From Chitinophagaceae bacterium (GTDB lineage: Bacteria > Bacteroidota > Bacteroidia > Chitinophagales > Chitinophagaceae), in assembly GCA_947452925.1 (NCBI GenBank), contig CANGFK010000002.1, forward strand, positions 1 to 46,504: a DNA stretch of 46,504 nucleotides, in the 5' to 3' direction. Every line of letters begins with the position of its first letter. Position 1 is the first letter of the stretch. The notes under the pieces are model-generated. The model was given only the letters and a program-made list of their open reading frames with translations, searched no databases and had not been told where the DNA came from. Positions 15,468 to 24,697 of the stretch are shown one piece after another. The position numbers were made by a program, and so were the translations under genes.

Positions 15468-15503
15468 AAAAGCGGTCAACACTACCAGGTGTTGACCGCT
15501 TTT
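15468..15503. terminator. Intrinsic terminator downstream of rho
   Basis: A 15-bp perfect stem AAAAGCGGTCAACAC / GTGTTGACCGCTTTT with a 6-nt loop. It lies just past the rho stop on the minus strand, and its A tract on the plus strand becomes a T tract in the rho transcript. Confidence 0.85.
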
Positions 15504-15524
15504 AATATGTAGCTTATTAAATTA

Positions 15525-17417
15525 TTATCTGTTCATACTAGCCAGAAACTCTTCATTGCTTCTGGTGCCTCTCATACGTTTCAGCAACTCATTCATTGCT
15601 TCTTCAGGTTTCATATCATTCAAGAACAGACGCAGGATATTCATACGAGAAAGAACTTCCTTGTCTAATAACAAATCATCACGTCTTGTACTAGAACCCA
15701 CCAAATCAATAGCAGGGAAAATACGGCGGTTTGCCAAACGTCTATCCAACACCAATTCCATATTACCAGTACCCTTGAACTCTTCGAAGATAACTTCATC
15801 CATCTTACTGCCTGTTTCTATCAAGGCTGTTGCAAGAATGGTCAACGATCCACCATGCTCTATCTTTCTGGCTGCACCAAAAAATTGTTTTGGCTTCTGC
15901 ATTGCATTGGCTTCCACACCACCACTCAACACCTTTCCACTAGACGGAGACGTGGTATTGTAAGCTCTTGCCAAACGGGTGATGCTATCCAACAATATAA
16001 CTACATCGTGCCCACACTCTACCAATCTCTTTGCTTTTTGCAAAGCCATTGCAGATACTTTTACGTGCTTTTCTGCTGGTTCATCAAAAGTGCTGGCTAT
16101 AACTTCTGCATTAACGCTACGCTCCATATCGGTAACTTCCTCGGGACGTTCGTCTATCAAAACCACCATCAAATAACATTCTGGATGATTGGCTGCAATG
16201 GCATTGGCCACTTCTTTCAGCAACATTGTTTTACCCACTTTTGGTTGGGCCACAATCAATCCACGTTGTCCTTTACCTATTGGGGTAAAAAGGTCGATGA
16301 TACGTGTGCTATAGTTACTAGGTGTGGTGAAAAGATTCAACTTTTCGTGTGGGAATAAAGGCGTAAGGTAATCGAAAGGAACACGATCCCTCACTTCATC
16401 TGGTCTTTTACCATTGATTCCATCAACTTTGAGAAGCGCAAAATACTTTTCGCCTTCCTTTGGTGGACGAACCGTTCCAACAACAGTATCACCTGTCTTT
16501 AGTCCAAATAATTTTATCTGGCTAGGAGAAACGTATACATCATCTGGTGAACTAAGGTAATTGTAGTCGGAAGAACGAAGAAATCCGTAACCGTCAATCA
16601 TCATTTCCAAAACCCCTTCGCCAGTGATGATACCATCAAATTCTATATTGAAAGCGGGTTCTCTTCTGCTAGGTCTGTTTGTTCTTTCAGTATGTTCTAC
16701 AGGTGCTTTGAAGATGTTCTCACCAGCCTGTTCATTTTCGTTTTCTACTTCAATTTCTTCTTCTTCCTCTTCCTCCTCATCACTATCGTCTTCGCCAATT
16801 TCTTTGTTTATTTCTGGAAGAGAAAACTTGGGCATTTCAATTTGATTGCTCAAATGTTCTGTTGCTTGCAACAACATCTCTGCAAGGCTCATTTGTGCAG
16901 CGTCAATTCCTTCGCCAAGTTCCAAATCGGAATAATCATATTCTTCTTCCTCTTCTACTTTCGCCTTCGGTGTTTCTTTTGCTTGTGTTTCCTTCACGCG
17001 CTCCTTCGGTGCTTCTTCTATTGCCGGAATCAATTCATCTGGCCTAGCATTCAACGGCTTGCGCTTACGTTTGCTAGTTGTTTTTTCTGATGGAGCTTCC
17101 TCGGCAGTTACTTCTTTTTCTACTGGTATTTCCAATTGAACTGCTGGGGGAGGAGGTGGCGGCGGAGTAGTAGCTTTCATTACCACGGATTCTTCTACAC
17201 CATTCCTTGTATCTGTTTTGACAACAATGGGTTTACGAGTTCTTAGTTTACGAGGTGCTTCTTCCTTTTTCTCACTTTCCTGAGCGGCCTGAGCATCAAC
17301 GATTTGAGAGATTAAAGCTTTTTTGGTAAGCTTTTTTACATTGGTAAGTTTTAATTTTTCAGCTACATCCAAAAGTTCTGGTAGTAGCAGATTATTCAAT
17401 TGAGAAATGTCGTACAT
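15525..17417 (-). CDS. rho: Transcription termination factor Rho with long N-terminal insertion
   Basis: Hexameric RNA helicase that ends transcripts. The Rho N-terminal helical domain lies at about 4-44. A long low-complexity segment (about 45-260) follows, first basic and proline-rich, then strongly acidic (a run of Glu near 214-222). The RNA-binding cold-shock-like domain is at about 265-332 ([17 protein letters not shown]). The ATPase has Walker A QPKVGKT (391-397), [14 protein letters not shown] and Walker B DVVILLDS (471-478). At 630 residues it is longer than E. coli Rho (419) because of the insertion, as in many Bacteroidota. Its expression control is not evident. Confidence 0.96.
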   Translation of the reverse strand: MYDISQLNNLLLPELLDVAEKLKLTNVKKLTKKALISQIVDAQAAQESEKKEEAPRKLRTRKPIVVKTDTRNGVEESVVMKATTPPPPPPPAVQLEIPVEKEVTAEEAPSEKTTSKRKRKPLNARPDELIPAIEEAPKERVKETQAKETPKAKVEEEEEYDYSDLELGEGIDAAQMSLAEMLLQATEHLSNQIEMPKFSLPEINKEIGEDDSDEEEEEEEEIEVENENEQAGENIFKAPVEHTERTNRPSRREPAFNIEFDGIITGEGVLEMMIDGYGFLRSSDYNYLSSPDDVYVSPSQIKLFGLKTGDTVVGTVRPPKEGEKYFALLKVDGINGKRPDEVRDRVPFDYLTPLFPHEKLNLFTTPSNYSTRIIDLFTPIGKGQRGLIVAQPKVGKTMLLKEVANAIAANHPECYLMVVLIDERPEEVTDMERSVNAEVIASTFDEPAEKHVKVSAMALQKAKRLVECGHDVVILLDSITRLARAYNTTSPSSGKVLSGGVEANAMQKPKQFFGAARKIEHGGSLTILATALIETGSKMDEVIFEEFKGTGNMELVLDRRLANRRIFPAIDLVGSSTRRDDLLLDKEVLSRMNILRLFLNDMKPEEAMNELLKRMRGTRSNEEFLASMNR

Positions 17418-17688
17418 AAGTAAATGTTAATTAAAAAGCCTTTGATAGGGTACTTGGTGTATGAATACAGTATAATCGTATTAAAGTTAAGTTGAAATAA
17501 ATCTTAATAAATGAAAATTTGGAAGGAGAGAAACTGTTAGGCTAGCTAGATTACTAAACAATGTTCAGCTTGTTTCCGCTGCAATGTTACAGTAAAATAT
17601 TTAATACAAAAAAATATTACCCTTGATTTTTTTATTTTGGCTTTTGATAAACACAAATACTCCAATACTTTGGTCAAAGGAGCAAAAC
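17418..17688. other. Spacer upstream of rho
   Basis: AT-rich region between rho and the msrB terminator. It must hold the rho promoter on the minus strand. I see no clear box, hairpin or small gene. Confidence 0.4.
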
Positions 17689-17730
17689 AAAAAAGGACGA
17701 CTAAAATTTCATTTTCAGTCGTCCTTTTTT
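17689..17730. terminator. Intrinsic terminator downstream of msrB
   Basis: A stem of about 14 bp, AAAAAAGGACGACT against AGTCGTCCTTTTTT, with a 14-nt loop, 20 bp past the msrB stop on the minus strand. Confidence 0.85.
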
Positions 17731-17750
17731 ATATTTCAAACGTATTCTTA

Positions 17751-18317
17751 CTATTTATTGTCCTTGTGTTCTGCGTTGTAATGCTTTTCGGCTTCCTTGG
17801 CTTTTTCGAAGTCAAGAACGACTCCATTAATACAAAAGCGAAGTCCTGTTGGCGGTGGACCATCATTAAAAACATGTCCCAGATGTGCCTTGCATCTGCC
17901 ACATTGTGTTTCTGTTCTGCTCATCCCAAAAGAATTATCCGGTGTATAGATGATGGCGGCTTTGCTGATGGGTTCATAGAAACTTGGCCATCCACAACCA
18001 CTTTCAAACTTTGCATCACTTTTAAACAAAGGGTTTCCACATGCGGCACAATAGAAGGTTCCTTTCTCCTTAAAATCCTCAAACTTACTGGTGTAAGGAC
18101 GTTCGGTACCTTTTTCCCTGGCAATATGATATACTTCGGGACTCAAAACTTTCTTCCACTCCTCTTCTTTCAAGGTTACTTTACTGCTATCCGTTTTTGA
18201 ATAAGCAGGATTTGCTGGCTTAGAATTATCCATATTATTTACTTTATTTTTACTTGTTTGAGAATAACAACTTTGTAAAAGCAAAGTTGCGGCTATTAAA
18301 ATCAATGATACTTTCAT
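17751..18317 (-). CDS. msrB: Peptide-methionine (R)-S-oxide reductase, lipoprotein form
   Basis: Repairs methionine-R-sulfoxide in proteins. A lipobox (LLLQSC, Cys17) follows the signal peptide, so the enzyme is probably lipid-anchored in the cell envelope. The zinc-binding cysteines are C90, C93, C139 and C142. The catalytic cysteine is C162 in GLRFCING, and SGCGWPSFYEP is the substrate loop. The 188-residue length equals an MsrB domain plus signal and linker. It stands alone as one transcription unit between rho and adk, with its own terminator at 17689-17730. Confidence 0.93.
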   Translation of the reverse strand: MKVSLILIAATLLLQSCYSQTSKNKVNNMDNSKPANPAYSKTDSSKVTLKEEEWKKVLSPEVYHIAREKGTERPYTSKFEDFKEKGTFYCAACGNPLFKSDAKFESGCGWPSFYEPISKAAIIYTPDNSFGMSRTETQCGRCKAHLGHVFNDGPPPTGLRFCINGVVLDFEKAKEAEKHYNAEHKDNK

Positions 18318-18461
18318 GTTATTATTATTTTCTTTCTTAACCTCCTAGACGCCCATAGTTGCTTATCCTTACAAATTAACGTAACTAGTCTTGTTTAAGT
18401 TTTGTTAAACCAATTTTGATTGCATTTCCTATATTCGCTGCTCAAAATTCGCGTCTCGCAA

Positions 18462-19040
18462 ATGTTCAACATTATATTGTTTGGCCCTCCGGGCAGTGGC
18501 AAAGGCACTCAAAGTGAAAAACTAATTGCTAAATACAACCTCAAACATCTTTCCACCGGTGATTTATTAAGAAGCGAAATTGCTGCGTCTACGCCACTAG
18601 GATTGGAGGCTAAGAAACTGATGGATGCTGGTCAATTAGTTCCAGATGAAGTAGTGGTAGGAATGATTAGTAGTGCATTGGACGCAAATCCTCAGGTGAA
18701 TGGATTTTTGTTTGATGGCTTCCCACGTACTACCGCCCAGGCAGAAGCATTGGATAAGTTGCTGAAACTGAAAGGAACTGAAATAGGTATTGTGCTGGCA
18801 TTGGAAGTGAGTGAAGAAGAGTTGGTGAAAAGATTGCTGAACAGAGGGCTCACTAGTGGACGAAGCGATGACACCAACGAAGCTGTTGTAAGAAACAGAA
18901 TTGTAGAGTATAAAAATAAAACATCGATAGTAGCCGATTATTACAAACCCCTCAACAAAGTAAAAAGCATTAAGGGAGAGGGTACGCTGGAGGAAATATT
19001 TGAGCTACTGAGTAAAGAGATAGATAGCAAGCTTGCTTAA
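18462..19040 (+). CDS. adk: Adenylate kinase
   Basis: Interconverts ATP + AMP and 2 ADP. I start at the ATG at 18462 (MFNIILFGPPGSGKGT, 192 residues) rather than the longer open frame from 18420. The P-loop is GPPGSGKGT at 7-15. The AMP-binding region STGDLLRSEI and DGFPRTTAQAEAL are clear. The LID is the short type (GRSDDTNEAVVRNRI), without the zinc-binding insertion. It is monocistronic, with a terminator at 19075-19108. Confidence 0.96.
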   Translation: MFNIILFGPPGSGKGTQSEKLIAKYNLKHLSTGDLLRSEIAASTPLGLEAKKLMDAGQLVPDEVVVGMISSALDANPQVNGFLFDGFPRTTAQAEALDKLLKLKGTEIGIVLALEVSEEELVKRLLNRGLTSGRSDDTNEAVVRNRIVEYKNKTSIVADYYKPLNKVKSIKGEGTLEEIFELLSKEIDSKLA

Positions 19041-19074
19041 AATTAGCTACCAAAGCAAACTGCAAATGAAGGAG

Positions 19075-19108
19075 ACCCCCACTGAAACATCAGGTTGGGG
19101 GTTTTTTA
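19075..19108 (+). terminator. Intrinsic terminator after adk
   Basis: ACCCCCACTGA (19075-19085) pairs with TCAG plus TGGGGGT, with a 2-nt bulge, and runs into a T tract on the plus strand. Confidence 0.8.
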
Positions 19109-19242
19109 TTTAATGCAATAAAAGAGGGCAGGTGGTGTGGCTTCGCTTTGCTCAAAGCATTCTTTATTTTAGGCTTACCCTTACCCAAATAGTCTCTCGT
19201 TTTGTGAGATGAATGACTCGGAAAAGGCTATTTGAGATATTG

Positions 19243-19431
19243 AAATAAATTAAACGGTGTAACGAATCATTTAAATGATACACCCTATAAAATAAATGGT
19301 GTAACAAATAAATTAAGTGATATATCATATAAAATAAACGGTGTATCATTTAAAACAGATGACATACCGTTTAAAATAAATGACGCACCGAATAAATTAA
19401 ATGATACATCAAATGAAATAAAAGGTACACC
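19243..19431. repeat. 21-bp degenerate tandem array 2 (9 units)
   Basis: Exactly nine 21-bp units, each an A/T-rich half (AAATAAATTAAA, CTATAAAATAAA and similar) followed by a variable TGGTGTAAC/TGATACACC-like half. It contains the perfect palindrome ATCATTTAAATGAT at about 19267-19280. The minus strand is open at 19164-19349 as a 7-residue repeat (for example VIHRLFY-like), which I judge a by-product. It lies after the adk terminator and before the 142-bp repeat. Confidence 0.88.
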
Positions 19432-19478
19432 CTATTTTTTGAAACCCTGTCAGGTTTGGGAGACTTGACGGCTTTAAA

Positions 19479-19620
19479 CCACCCGATATGCCGAAAGAAA
19501 GTAGATTTATTCTGTCATTACAAGCGGCTGCCCAGATTTGGCAACTTTTTAAAAGTTGCCAAATCTATTCAACGGGTTTAAACCATAGGATATGCTAAAA
19601 GAAAGTAGATTTGTGGGTGA
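19479..19620. repeat. 142-bp direct repeat, copy A, with 33-bp palindrome
   Basis: Near-identical to 20213-20354 (offset 734 bp). Structure: a 5' word GATATGCCGAAAGAAAGTAG, then a perfect palindrome with 16-bp arms (AGATTTGGCAACTTTT) about one central base at 19534-19566, then a second, slightly changed copy of the 5' word ending GTAGATTTGTGGGTGA. It stops where the following gene begins. Confidence 0.9.
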
Positions 19621-19658
19621 TGGGAACACAACTTAGTGTTACTAATAAATTTTTAAAG

Positions 19659-20204
19659 ATGAGTTTAAATAGAAACTGGGTTAGTTATAAAATACTCTCC
19701 ATCATTACGCTTCTTTTACTATTTCTTAGGTTCGGTCAAATACTTATTGTTCAATCTGCTATTATTAATGAACTAATTTTAATTCTAACATTTGGATGCC
19801 TTTTACTTCTATTACTAAAATCAATTTCCCTTTCTAATCCTTTTCTAAAACTGTTTTCAACTTTTGCTACCGGAATATCATGCTTGATAGTTTTAGTTTG
19901 TATTCCTTGTGGCTTCTTTGGAATTATATCTAAGGACAAGGGAATACTTGAATGCATTAATGAATTAAAATGTAATAATCAATCAATAAAAGTTTACAGA
20001 AAAAATGGTGGTGCAACAACAGATTTTGGCGTCATGATTAGGGAAGAAAAACAAATCTTACCTAGATTATTGTATGTAAGAACACTTTTTGATAAATACC
20101 ATTTAGATACAATTGGTATTAAAGTAGTTGAAAAGAACAAGTTGCAGATTTTAGATGTAAAGAACAACGATAGCATTATGGCCGAAATAACTATCGGCAA
20201 CTAA
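19659..20204 (+). CDS. Hypothetical membrane protein
   Basis: I recognise no family. From the ATG at 19659 (MSLNRNWVSYK; A-rich leader) it has 181 residues with three predicted membrane segments: SIITLLLLFLRFGQILIV, INELILILTFGCLLLLLL and ATGISCLIVLVCIPCGFFGI. A soluble C-terminal half of about 90 residues follows. An alternative ATG at 19620 would add 13 residues and lies at the very end of the 142-bp repeat. The gene is flanked by the two copies of that repeat. It is AT-rich with no functional neighbours. Confidence 0.6.
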   Translation: MSLNRNWVSYKILSIITLLLLFLRFGQILIVQSAIINELILILTFGCLLLLLLKSISLSNPFLKLFSTFATGISCLIVLVCIPCGFFGIISKDKGILECINELKCNNQSIKVYRKNGGATTDFGVMIREEKQILPRLLYVRTLFDKYHLDTIGIKVVEKNKLQILDVKNNDSIMAEITIGN

Positions 20205-20212
20205 TTCCTTAG

Positions 20213-20354
20213 CCACCCGATATGCCGAAAGAAAGTAGATTTGTTCTGTCATTACAAGCGGCTGCCCAGATTTGGCAACTTTTAAAAAGTTGCCAAATCT
20301 ATTTAACAGGTTTAAACCACAGGATATGCTGAAAGAAAGTAGATTTGTGGGTGA
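20213..20354. repeat. 142-bp direct repeat, copy B
   Basis: Second copy of the element at 19479-19620, with only a handful of substitutions (for example TTCAACGGG becomes TTTAACAGG). The 33-bp palindrome is at 20268-20300, with A instead of T at its centre. It ends about 20 bp before the next gene, so both hypothetical genes have the same upstream sequence. Confidence 0.9.
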
Positions 20355-20375
20355 GGAAACTAAATAATAAAAAAT

Positions 20376-20939
20376 ATGAAAGCATTGCTTATTACATCGC
20401 TTACAGCTGTAGGAATATTTTTAACCTCTTACTCAATTGATAAAAATAAAAAGGTAGTTTCAATCCAGTTATTAGATACAGTAGTAAACGTCAATCCGTT
20501 TCTTACAAAGACTATAGAAGATACTCTAAGAATGACAACAACTTATCAAATAAAATCTCTTCGCCTCTACTATAAAAATAGAAATTATTTTTTTCAAGAA
20601 AAAGATGGTGTTTGCAAAAAAGAAAAGAATTCAATTAGAGTTTATTTGGAAGAAAATATTGGAAATACTACTTTTAATAGAATGGATTTGAGTATAAAAA
20701 ATGGAACTTATAAAGTAAAGGCGGAAGTAGACCAAGATGATGATAATCCTCATATTTATATCCCAGTATCTCAAAAGCTTACTTTGAACAAATCAGATTT
20801 TAAACAGGGTGATACAATGATTGGTGATATATCCTATACAGGAGTATTTAAATGGAGTTATCCAGAACAACATAATGATCAAATCTATTCTAAAGACACA
20901 TTGTTTATAAATGGCAAATTTAAACTGATAGTAAAATAG
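20376..20939 (+). CDS. Hypothetical secreted or membrane-anchored protein
   Basis: No family recognised. 187 residues with an N-terminal hydrophobic segment (ALLITSLTAVGIFLTSYS) that may be a signal peptide or anchor. The rest is beta-strand-like with many Lys, Asn and Asp residues (VKAEVDQDDDNPHIYIPVSQ). The ATG at 20376 has an A-rich leader (AATAATAAAAAAT). It is not similar to the preceding hypothetical gene, though both sit directly behind the same 142-bp repeat. Confidence 0.6.
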   Translation: MKALLITSLTAVGIFLTSYSIDKNKKVVSIQLLDTVVNVNPFLTKTIEDTLRMTTTYQIKSLRLYYKNRNYFFQEKDGVCKKEKNSIRVYLEENIGNTTFNRMDLSIKNGTYKVKAEVDQDDDNPHIYIPVSQKLTLNKSDFKQGDTMIGDISYTGVFKWSYPEQHNDQIYSKDTLFINGKFKLIVK

Positions 20940-21014
20940 CTTTTCGAAGTTGATAATAATATATACCTTCTACCCTACTAAAAATCTCCCCCTCCACCAT
21001 AAAGCCGTTTACAA

Positions 21015-21022
21015 TACTTTTG
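21015..21022 (+). promoter_or_regulatory. Candidate -7 box upstream of gatB
   Basis: TACTTTTG fits the Bacteroidota -7 consensus TAnnTTTG, 24 nt before the gatB ATG. No matching -33 TTTG box is evident at the usual distance. Confidence 0.4.
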
Positions 21023-21046
21023 CGGCTCTTATTTCGATAATCATAT

Positions 21047-22528
21047 ATGGCAAATACAAACGAAACGGCAACTATAAACACCCCTTTAGGGGACGGGGGC
21101 AAATACGAAGCGGTGATTGGGTTGGAGATTCACGCGCAACTGCAAACGGAAAGTAAATTGTTTTGTGGTGACAGTGCCGCTTTTGGTGGTGCGCCAAACA
21201 CGCATATCAGTGCCATCACCATGGGGCATCCGGGTACGCTGCCCAAAACAAACAAGAAGGCGGTGGAGTATGCCATCAAAATGGGACTTGCCTGCAACTG
21301 CGAGATTGTGAAAGACAATTACTTTGCCCGTAAAAACTATTTCTACCCCGATTTGCCGAAGGGTTACCAGACTTCGCAGCATACAACGCCCATCTGCAAA
21401 GGCGGTATTGTACCCATCACCACCAGTGAAGGCGCAAAGAATGTGGAGCTAAACAGGATTCACCTAGAGGAAGATGCGGGTAAAAGCATTCATGATTGGG
21501 ATGTTGATTATACCTGTGTGGATCTGAACCGTGCCGGAGTGCCTCTGATAGAAATAGTGACTGAACCATGCCTGCACAGTAGCGAAGAAGCGTATCAATA
21601 CGTGACGGAAGTGCGGAAGTTGGTGCAATGGATTGGCGTATGCGATGGTAACATGGAAGAAGGTAGCCTTCGTTGTGATGCGAATGTATCGATACGGTTG
21701 AAGGGCGAAAAGGAATTGGGCACCAAGGTGGAAGTGAAGAACCTGAACAGTATCCGAAACGTGAAGAAAGCAATAGATTATGAAATTGCAAGGATGATTG
21801 CCATTGTAGAAGATGGTGGAAAGATAGTGCAACAGACACGCAGCTTTAATGCCGACAACGACACTACCTTCTCGATGCGTGACAAGGAAGAAGCAAATGA
21901 CTATCGCTACTTTGCTTGTCCCGATTTATCTCCTTTTCATTTGACGGATGAATTTATAAAGGGAATTGATGAGGCATTGCCGATGTTGCCGAATGAGTTG
22001 GCAGCACTGTATCAACAAGACTTTGGGTTAAGTGCTTATGATGCAGCACAGTTGTGTGATGAAAAAGAAACATCGGATTACTTCAATGCTGTAGCAAAAG
22101 AAAATACGAACTACAAGGCAATTGTAAACTGGATAACAGGGCCAATAAAGCAATATTTGAATGATAGTAACCTGAGCATTGGTCAATTGAAATTGCCAGC
22201 AAAGACATTGGGGGCATTGATACAATTGATAGATGAAGGAAAAGTAAACTTCTCGGTAGCGGCAACAAGGATATTCCCGGTTTTGTTGCAAGGCGACAAG
22301 CAACCTTTGCAAGTGGCAGAAGAATTGAACCTTTTGCAAGTAAGTGATACCAACGAACTAGAAGGTTGGGTGGATGAAGCCATCAGCAAGATGCCCGACA
22401 AAGTAGCAGAATACAAAAAAGGCAAGAAGGGATTGATAGGCTTGTTTGTAGGCGAAGTAAAAAAACTAAGTAAAGGCAAGGCAGATCCCAAAGTGGTGAC
22501 GGAGTTGTTGCAGAAGAAATTGGGATAG
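21047..22528 (+). CDS. gatB: Asp/Glu-tRNA(Asn/Gln) amidotransferase subunit B
   Basis: Part of GatCAB, which converts mischarged Glu-tRNA(Gln) and Asp-tRNA(Asn) to the correct aminoacyl-tRNAs. Signature blocks: GLEIHAQLQTESKLFCG, the glycine-rich GHPGTLPKTN, YFYPDLPKGYQTSQ and MEEGSLRCDANVS. The C-terminal YqeY-like tRNA-binding domain ends at GKADPKVVTELLQKKLG. The 493-residue length is normal. The partner genes gatA and gatC are not in this window. The short N-terminal extension MANTNETATINTPLGDGG is unusual but harmless. Confidence 0.96.
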   Translation: MANTNETATINTPLGDGGKYEAVIGLEIHAQLQTESKLFCGDSAAFGGAPNTHISAITMGHPGTLPKTNKKAVEYAIKMGLACNCEIVKDNYFARKNYFYPDLPKGYQTSQHTTPICKGGIVPITTSEGAKNVELNRIHLEEDAGKSIHDWDVDYTCVDLNRAGVPLIEIVTEPCLHSSEEAYQYVTEVRKLVQWIGVCDGNMEEGSLRCDANVSIRLKGEKELGTKVEVKNLNSIRNVKKAIDYEIARMIAIVEDGGKIVQQTRSFNADNDTTFSMRDKEEANDYRYFACPDLSPFHLTDEFIKGIDEALPMLPNELAALYQQDFGLSAYDAAQLCDEKETSDYFNAVAKENTNYKAIVNWITGPIKQYLNDSNLSIGQLKLPAKTLGALIQLIDEGKVNFSVAATRIFPVLLQGDKQPLQVAEELNLLQVSDTNELEGWVDEAISKMPDKVAEYKKGKKGLIGLFVGEVKKLSKGKADPKVVTELLQKKLG

Positions 22529-22532
22529 TCTT

Positions 22533-22681
22533 TACCACATAGACACAATAGGCATATAGTTTTTGGGTTAGTTTACATAAGAACAAATAGAATGTAGTTT
22601 GCTTTCCAAATGGTCTATGTGAACTAAAAGTGAAACGTCTTCTTCCTTACTTTTTCTATGTTCCTATGCGCCTATGTGGTA
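22533..22681. mobile_element. MITE-like CCACATAG element, copy 1
   Basis: 149 bp with inverted ends (TACCACATAGACACAATAGG and CCTATGCGCCTATGTGGTA) and a conserved interior CTATGTGAACTAAAAGT at about 22615-22631. A second copy lies at 24689-24830. There is no coding capacity. It starts 5 bp past the gatB stop. Confidence 0.7.
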
Positions 22682-22698
22682 ATTTTTAAAAATAAAGA

Positions 22699-23841
22699 AT
22701 GAGATATTTAGTAATATTAATTGTGGTGATGGTTGTTTGTACTAGTTGCAAGAACAAGAGCAATTACTTTGAAATAAAAGGGAAGATTCTGCATGCAAAG
22801 GGGACAAAGCTTTCGTTGAAGCAATTGGTTATTGGTAACCAGAATCCTGTTTTGCTGGATACTGCTACCATAAACAAAGATGGCAGCTTCGACTTGAAAA
22901 CCTTTATGCCTTTCGACCAAGCTTTGTTTGTACTGAGCATAGAGAAAGGACCAGATGTTTATCTGATAAATGATGTGCCTAATATCAATCTGAATCTGGA
23001 CATCGATCATTACAAGCAATATACTATTGAAGGTTCTCCTTCCAGTAAAGAATTACACAGTTTTCTAGATGCTTACAGTACCAACTATCAAACAGTTGTA
23101 GAGAAAGTATCAGCGTATGATTCTATACAGAAAACAGAAGCTTCCGATAGTGTTGTACAGATTTATAAAGACAATAAAGAGGCTGCGTTGAAAACAGTAA
23201 ATGATTTGATTTCAGCTAATGTTCAATCATCACTCAATCCTGCATTGAAGTCCTATCTGTTGGCAAAAGCTTTTGCAACCATGGATAAAGCAAGCATTGC
23301 TAAGCTACTTTCAGCTACTAAAGAACAGTATAAAAACTATACGCCTATCAATTTCTTAGATAAGATAATTACCCAGCAATTAAAAGAAACGCCTGCTCCT
23401 TATGCCTTGTTAAATAAGCAAGCACCCTCTTTTTCAATGACTGATAATTACAACAGGCCGTTTGTTTTAGATAGCTTGAAAGGGAAATATGTGCTGTTAG
23501 ATTTCTGGGCAAGCTGGTGTAAGCCTTGCAGAGAAGAGAATCCGAATGTAGAAAAGGCCTATCGGTTATATAGGAAAAGAGATTTTACCATCATCAGTGT
23601 TTCGTTAGATTCGAATATGCACGAATGGAAGAAAGCATTGGATGATGATAACCTGTATTGGCAAAATGTAGCTGACTTTAAAGAATGGAAAAGTCCTGTT
23701 GTAGATAAATATAAAATTACTGCACTACCTTTTAACGTTTTACTAGATACTACAGGAAAGATAATAGCTGCCGATTTGAGAGGCCGGGATCTGACGATGA
23801 AACTGAATGAGGTTTTGCCGAAAATAGATAGTAGATATTAG
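22699..23841 (+). CDS. TlpA-like thioredoxin-fold lipoprotein with DUF4369-type N-terminus
   Basis: An envelope thiol-disulfide oxidoreductase. The signal peptide ends in a lipobox (VVCTSC, Cys17). The N-terminal half, starting FEIKGKILHAKGTKLSLKQL, resembles the DUF4369 domain common in Bacteroidota. The C-terminal thioredoxin fold has the active site WCKPC (Trp273, Cys274, Cys277) in LLDFWASWCKPCREEN and the cis-proline loop near TALPFNVLLD. It likely reduces or isomerises periplasmic disulfides. It is followed by a nitrilase gene, and the pair is flanked by two copies of the CCACATAG element. Confidence 0.9.
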   Translation: MRYLVILIVVMVVCTSCKNKSNYFEIKGKILHAKGTKLSLKQLVIGNQNPVLLDTATINKDGSFDLKTFMPFDQALFVLSIEKGPDVYLINDVPNINLNLDIDHYKQYTIEGSPSSKELHSFLDAYSTNYQTVVEKVSAYDSIQKTEASDSVVQIYKDNKEAALKTVNDLISANVQSSLNPALKSYLLAKAFATMDKASIAKLLSATKEQYKNYTPINFLDKIITQQLKETPAPYALLNKQAPSFSMTDNYNRPFVLDSLKGKYVLLDFWASWCKPCREENPNVEKAYRLYRKRDFTIISVSLDSNMHEWKKALDDDNLYWQNVADFKEWKSPVVDKYKITALPFNVLLDTTGKIIAADLRGRDLTMKLNEVLPKIDSRY

Positions 23842-23896
23842 TTATTAGATATAATCTGGCGTATAACTTGCCACGTAAAACGTACAACTCAAAAGT

Positions 23897-24697
23897 ATGT
23901 CACTCACCATCACACTCATACAAACAGATTTAGTTTGGGAAGACATAGATTCCAATCTTACTTTATTGGAGGAGAAGATTGATGCTATTTCTACTAAGAC
24001 AGAAATCATTGTGCTTCCAGAAATGTTTAGTACGGGTTTCTCGATGAATCCAGAGAAAGTGGCAGAGACCATGGAAGGAAAGGCTTTGCAATGGATGAAC
24101 CGTATTGCAAAAACCAAAAAAGTCATACTAACAGGTAGCCTTGCCATCAAAGAAAACGAACACTACTATAACCGATTGATATGGATGCTTCCCAATGGAC
24201 AGTTTAGTTATTACGACAAGCGACACCTCTTTGCTTTTGCTGGGGAAGATAATCACTATACTTCTGGGAATAAACGACTGATAGCACAAGTAAAAGGATG
24301 GAAAATTAACCTACAGGTTTGTTATGACCTACGTTTTCCTGTATGGGCAAGACAACAACCTACCGATGAGCATGAGGCAGAATATGATATATTATTATAT
24401 GTAGCCAACTGGCCCGAAAGAAGAAACCTAGCGTGGAAGACACTGTTAACCGCAAGGGCAATCGAGAATCAATGTTATGTGATTGGTGTAAACAGAGTGG
24501 GGAATGATGGCAATAACATTTATCATAGTGGCGATAGTATGGTCATCAATCCATTAGGTGAGACTATCTATACCAAAGCACACGAAGCAGATGTGTTTAC
24601 TTTTACACTAGAGAAAGAAAGTCTTTTGTCAATCAGAAAACAATTGCCTTTATTGAAGGATGCAGATGGCTTTATTTTAAAGAGATTCACCACATAG
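23897..24697 (+). CDS. Nitrilase-superfamily amidohydrolase (omega-amidase-like)
   Basis: A carbon-nitrogen hydrolase with the Glu-Lys-Cys triad: E42 in LPEMFSTGF, K108 in YYDKRHLF and C142 in QVCYDLRFP. The sequence is closest to the YafV/Nit2 omega-amidase group, which hydrolyses alpha-ketoglutaramate-type amides (metabolite repair). The 266-residue length fits. The stop codon TAG (24695-24697) lies inside the left end of a CCACATAG element, so the last residues may have been shaped by its insertion. Confidence 0.88.
   Translation: MSLTITLIQTDLVWEDIDSNLTLLEEKIDAISTKTEIIVLPEMFSTGFSMNPEKVAETMEGKALQWMNRIAKTKKVILTGSLAIKENEHYYNRLIWMLPNGQFSYYDKRHLFAFAGEDNHYTSGNKRLIAQVKGWKINLQVCYDLRFPVWARQQPTDEHEAEYDILLYVANWPERRNLAWKTLLTARAIENQCYVIGVNRVGNDGNNIYHSGDSMVINPLGETIYTKAHEADVFTFTLEKESLLSIRKQLPLLKDADGFILKRFTT

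Noticed and set aside
19164-19349. 61-codon minus-strand frame
   Set aside because: By-product of array 2, with repeated VIHRLFY-like heptads and no leader.
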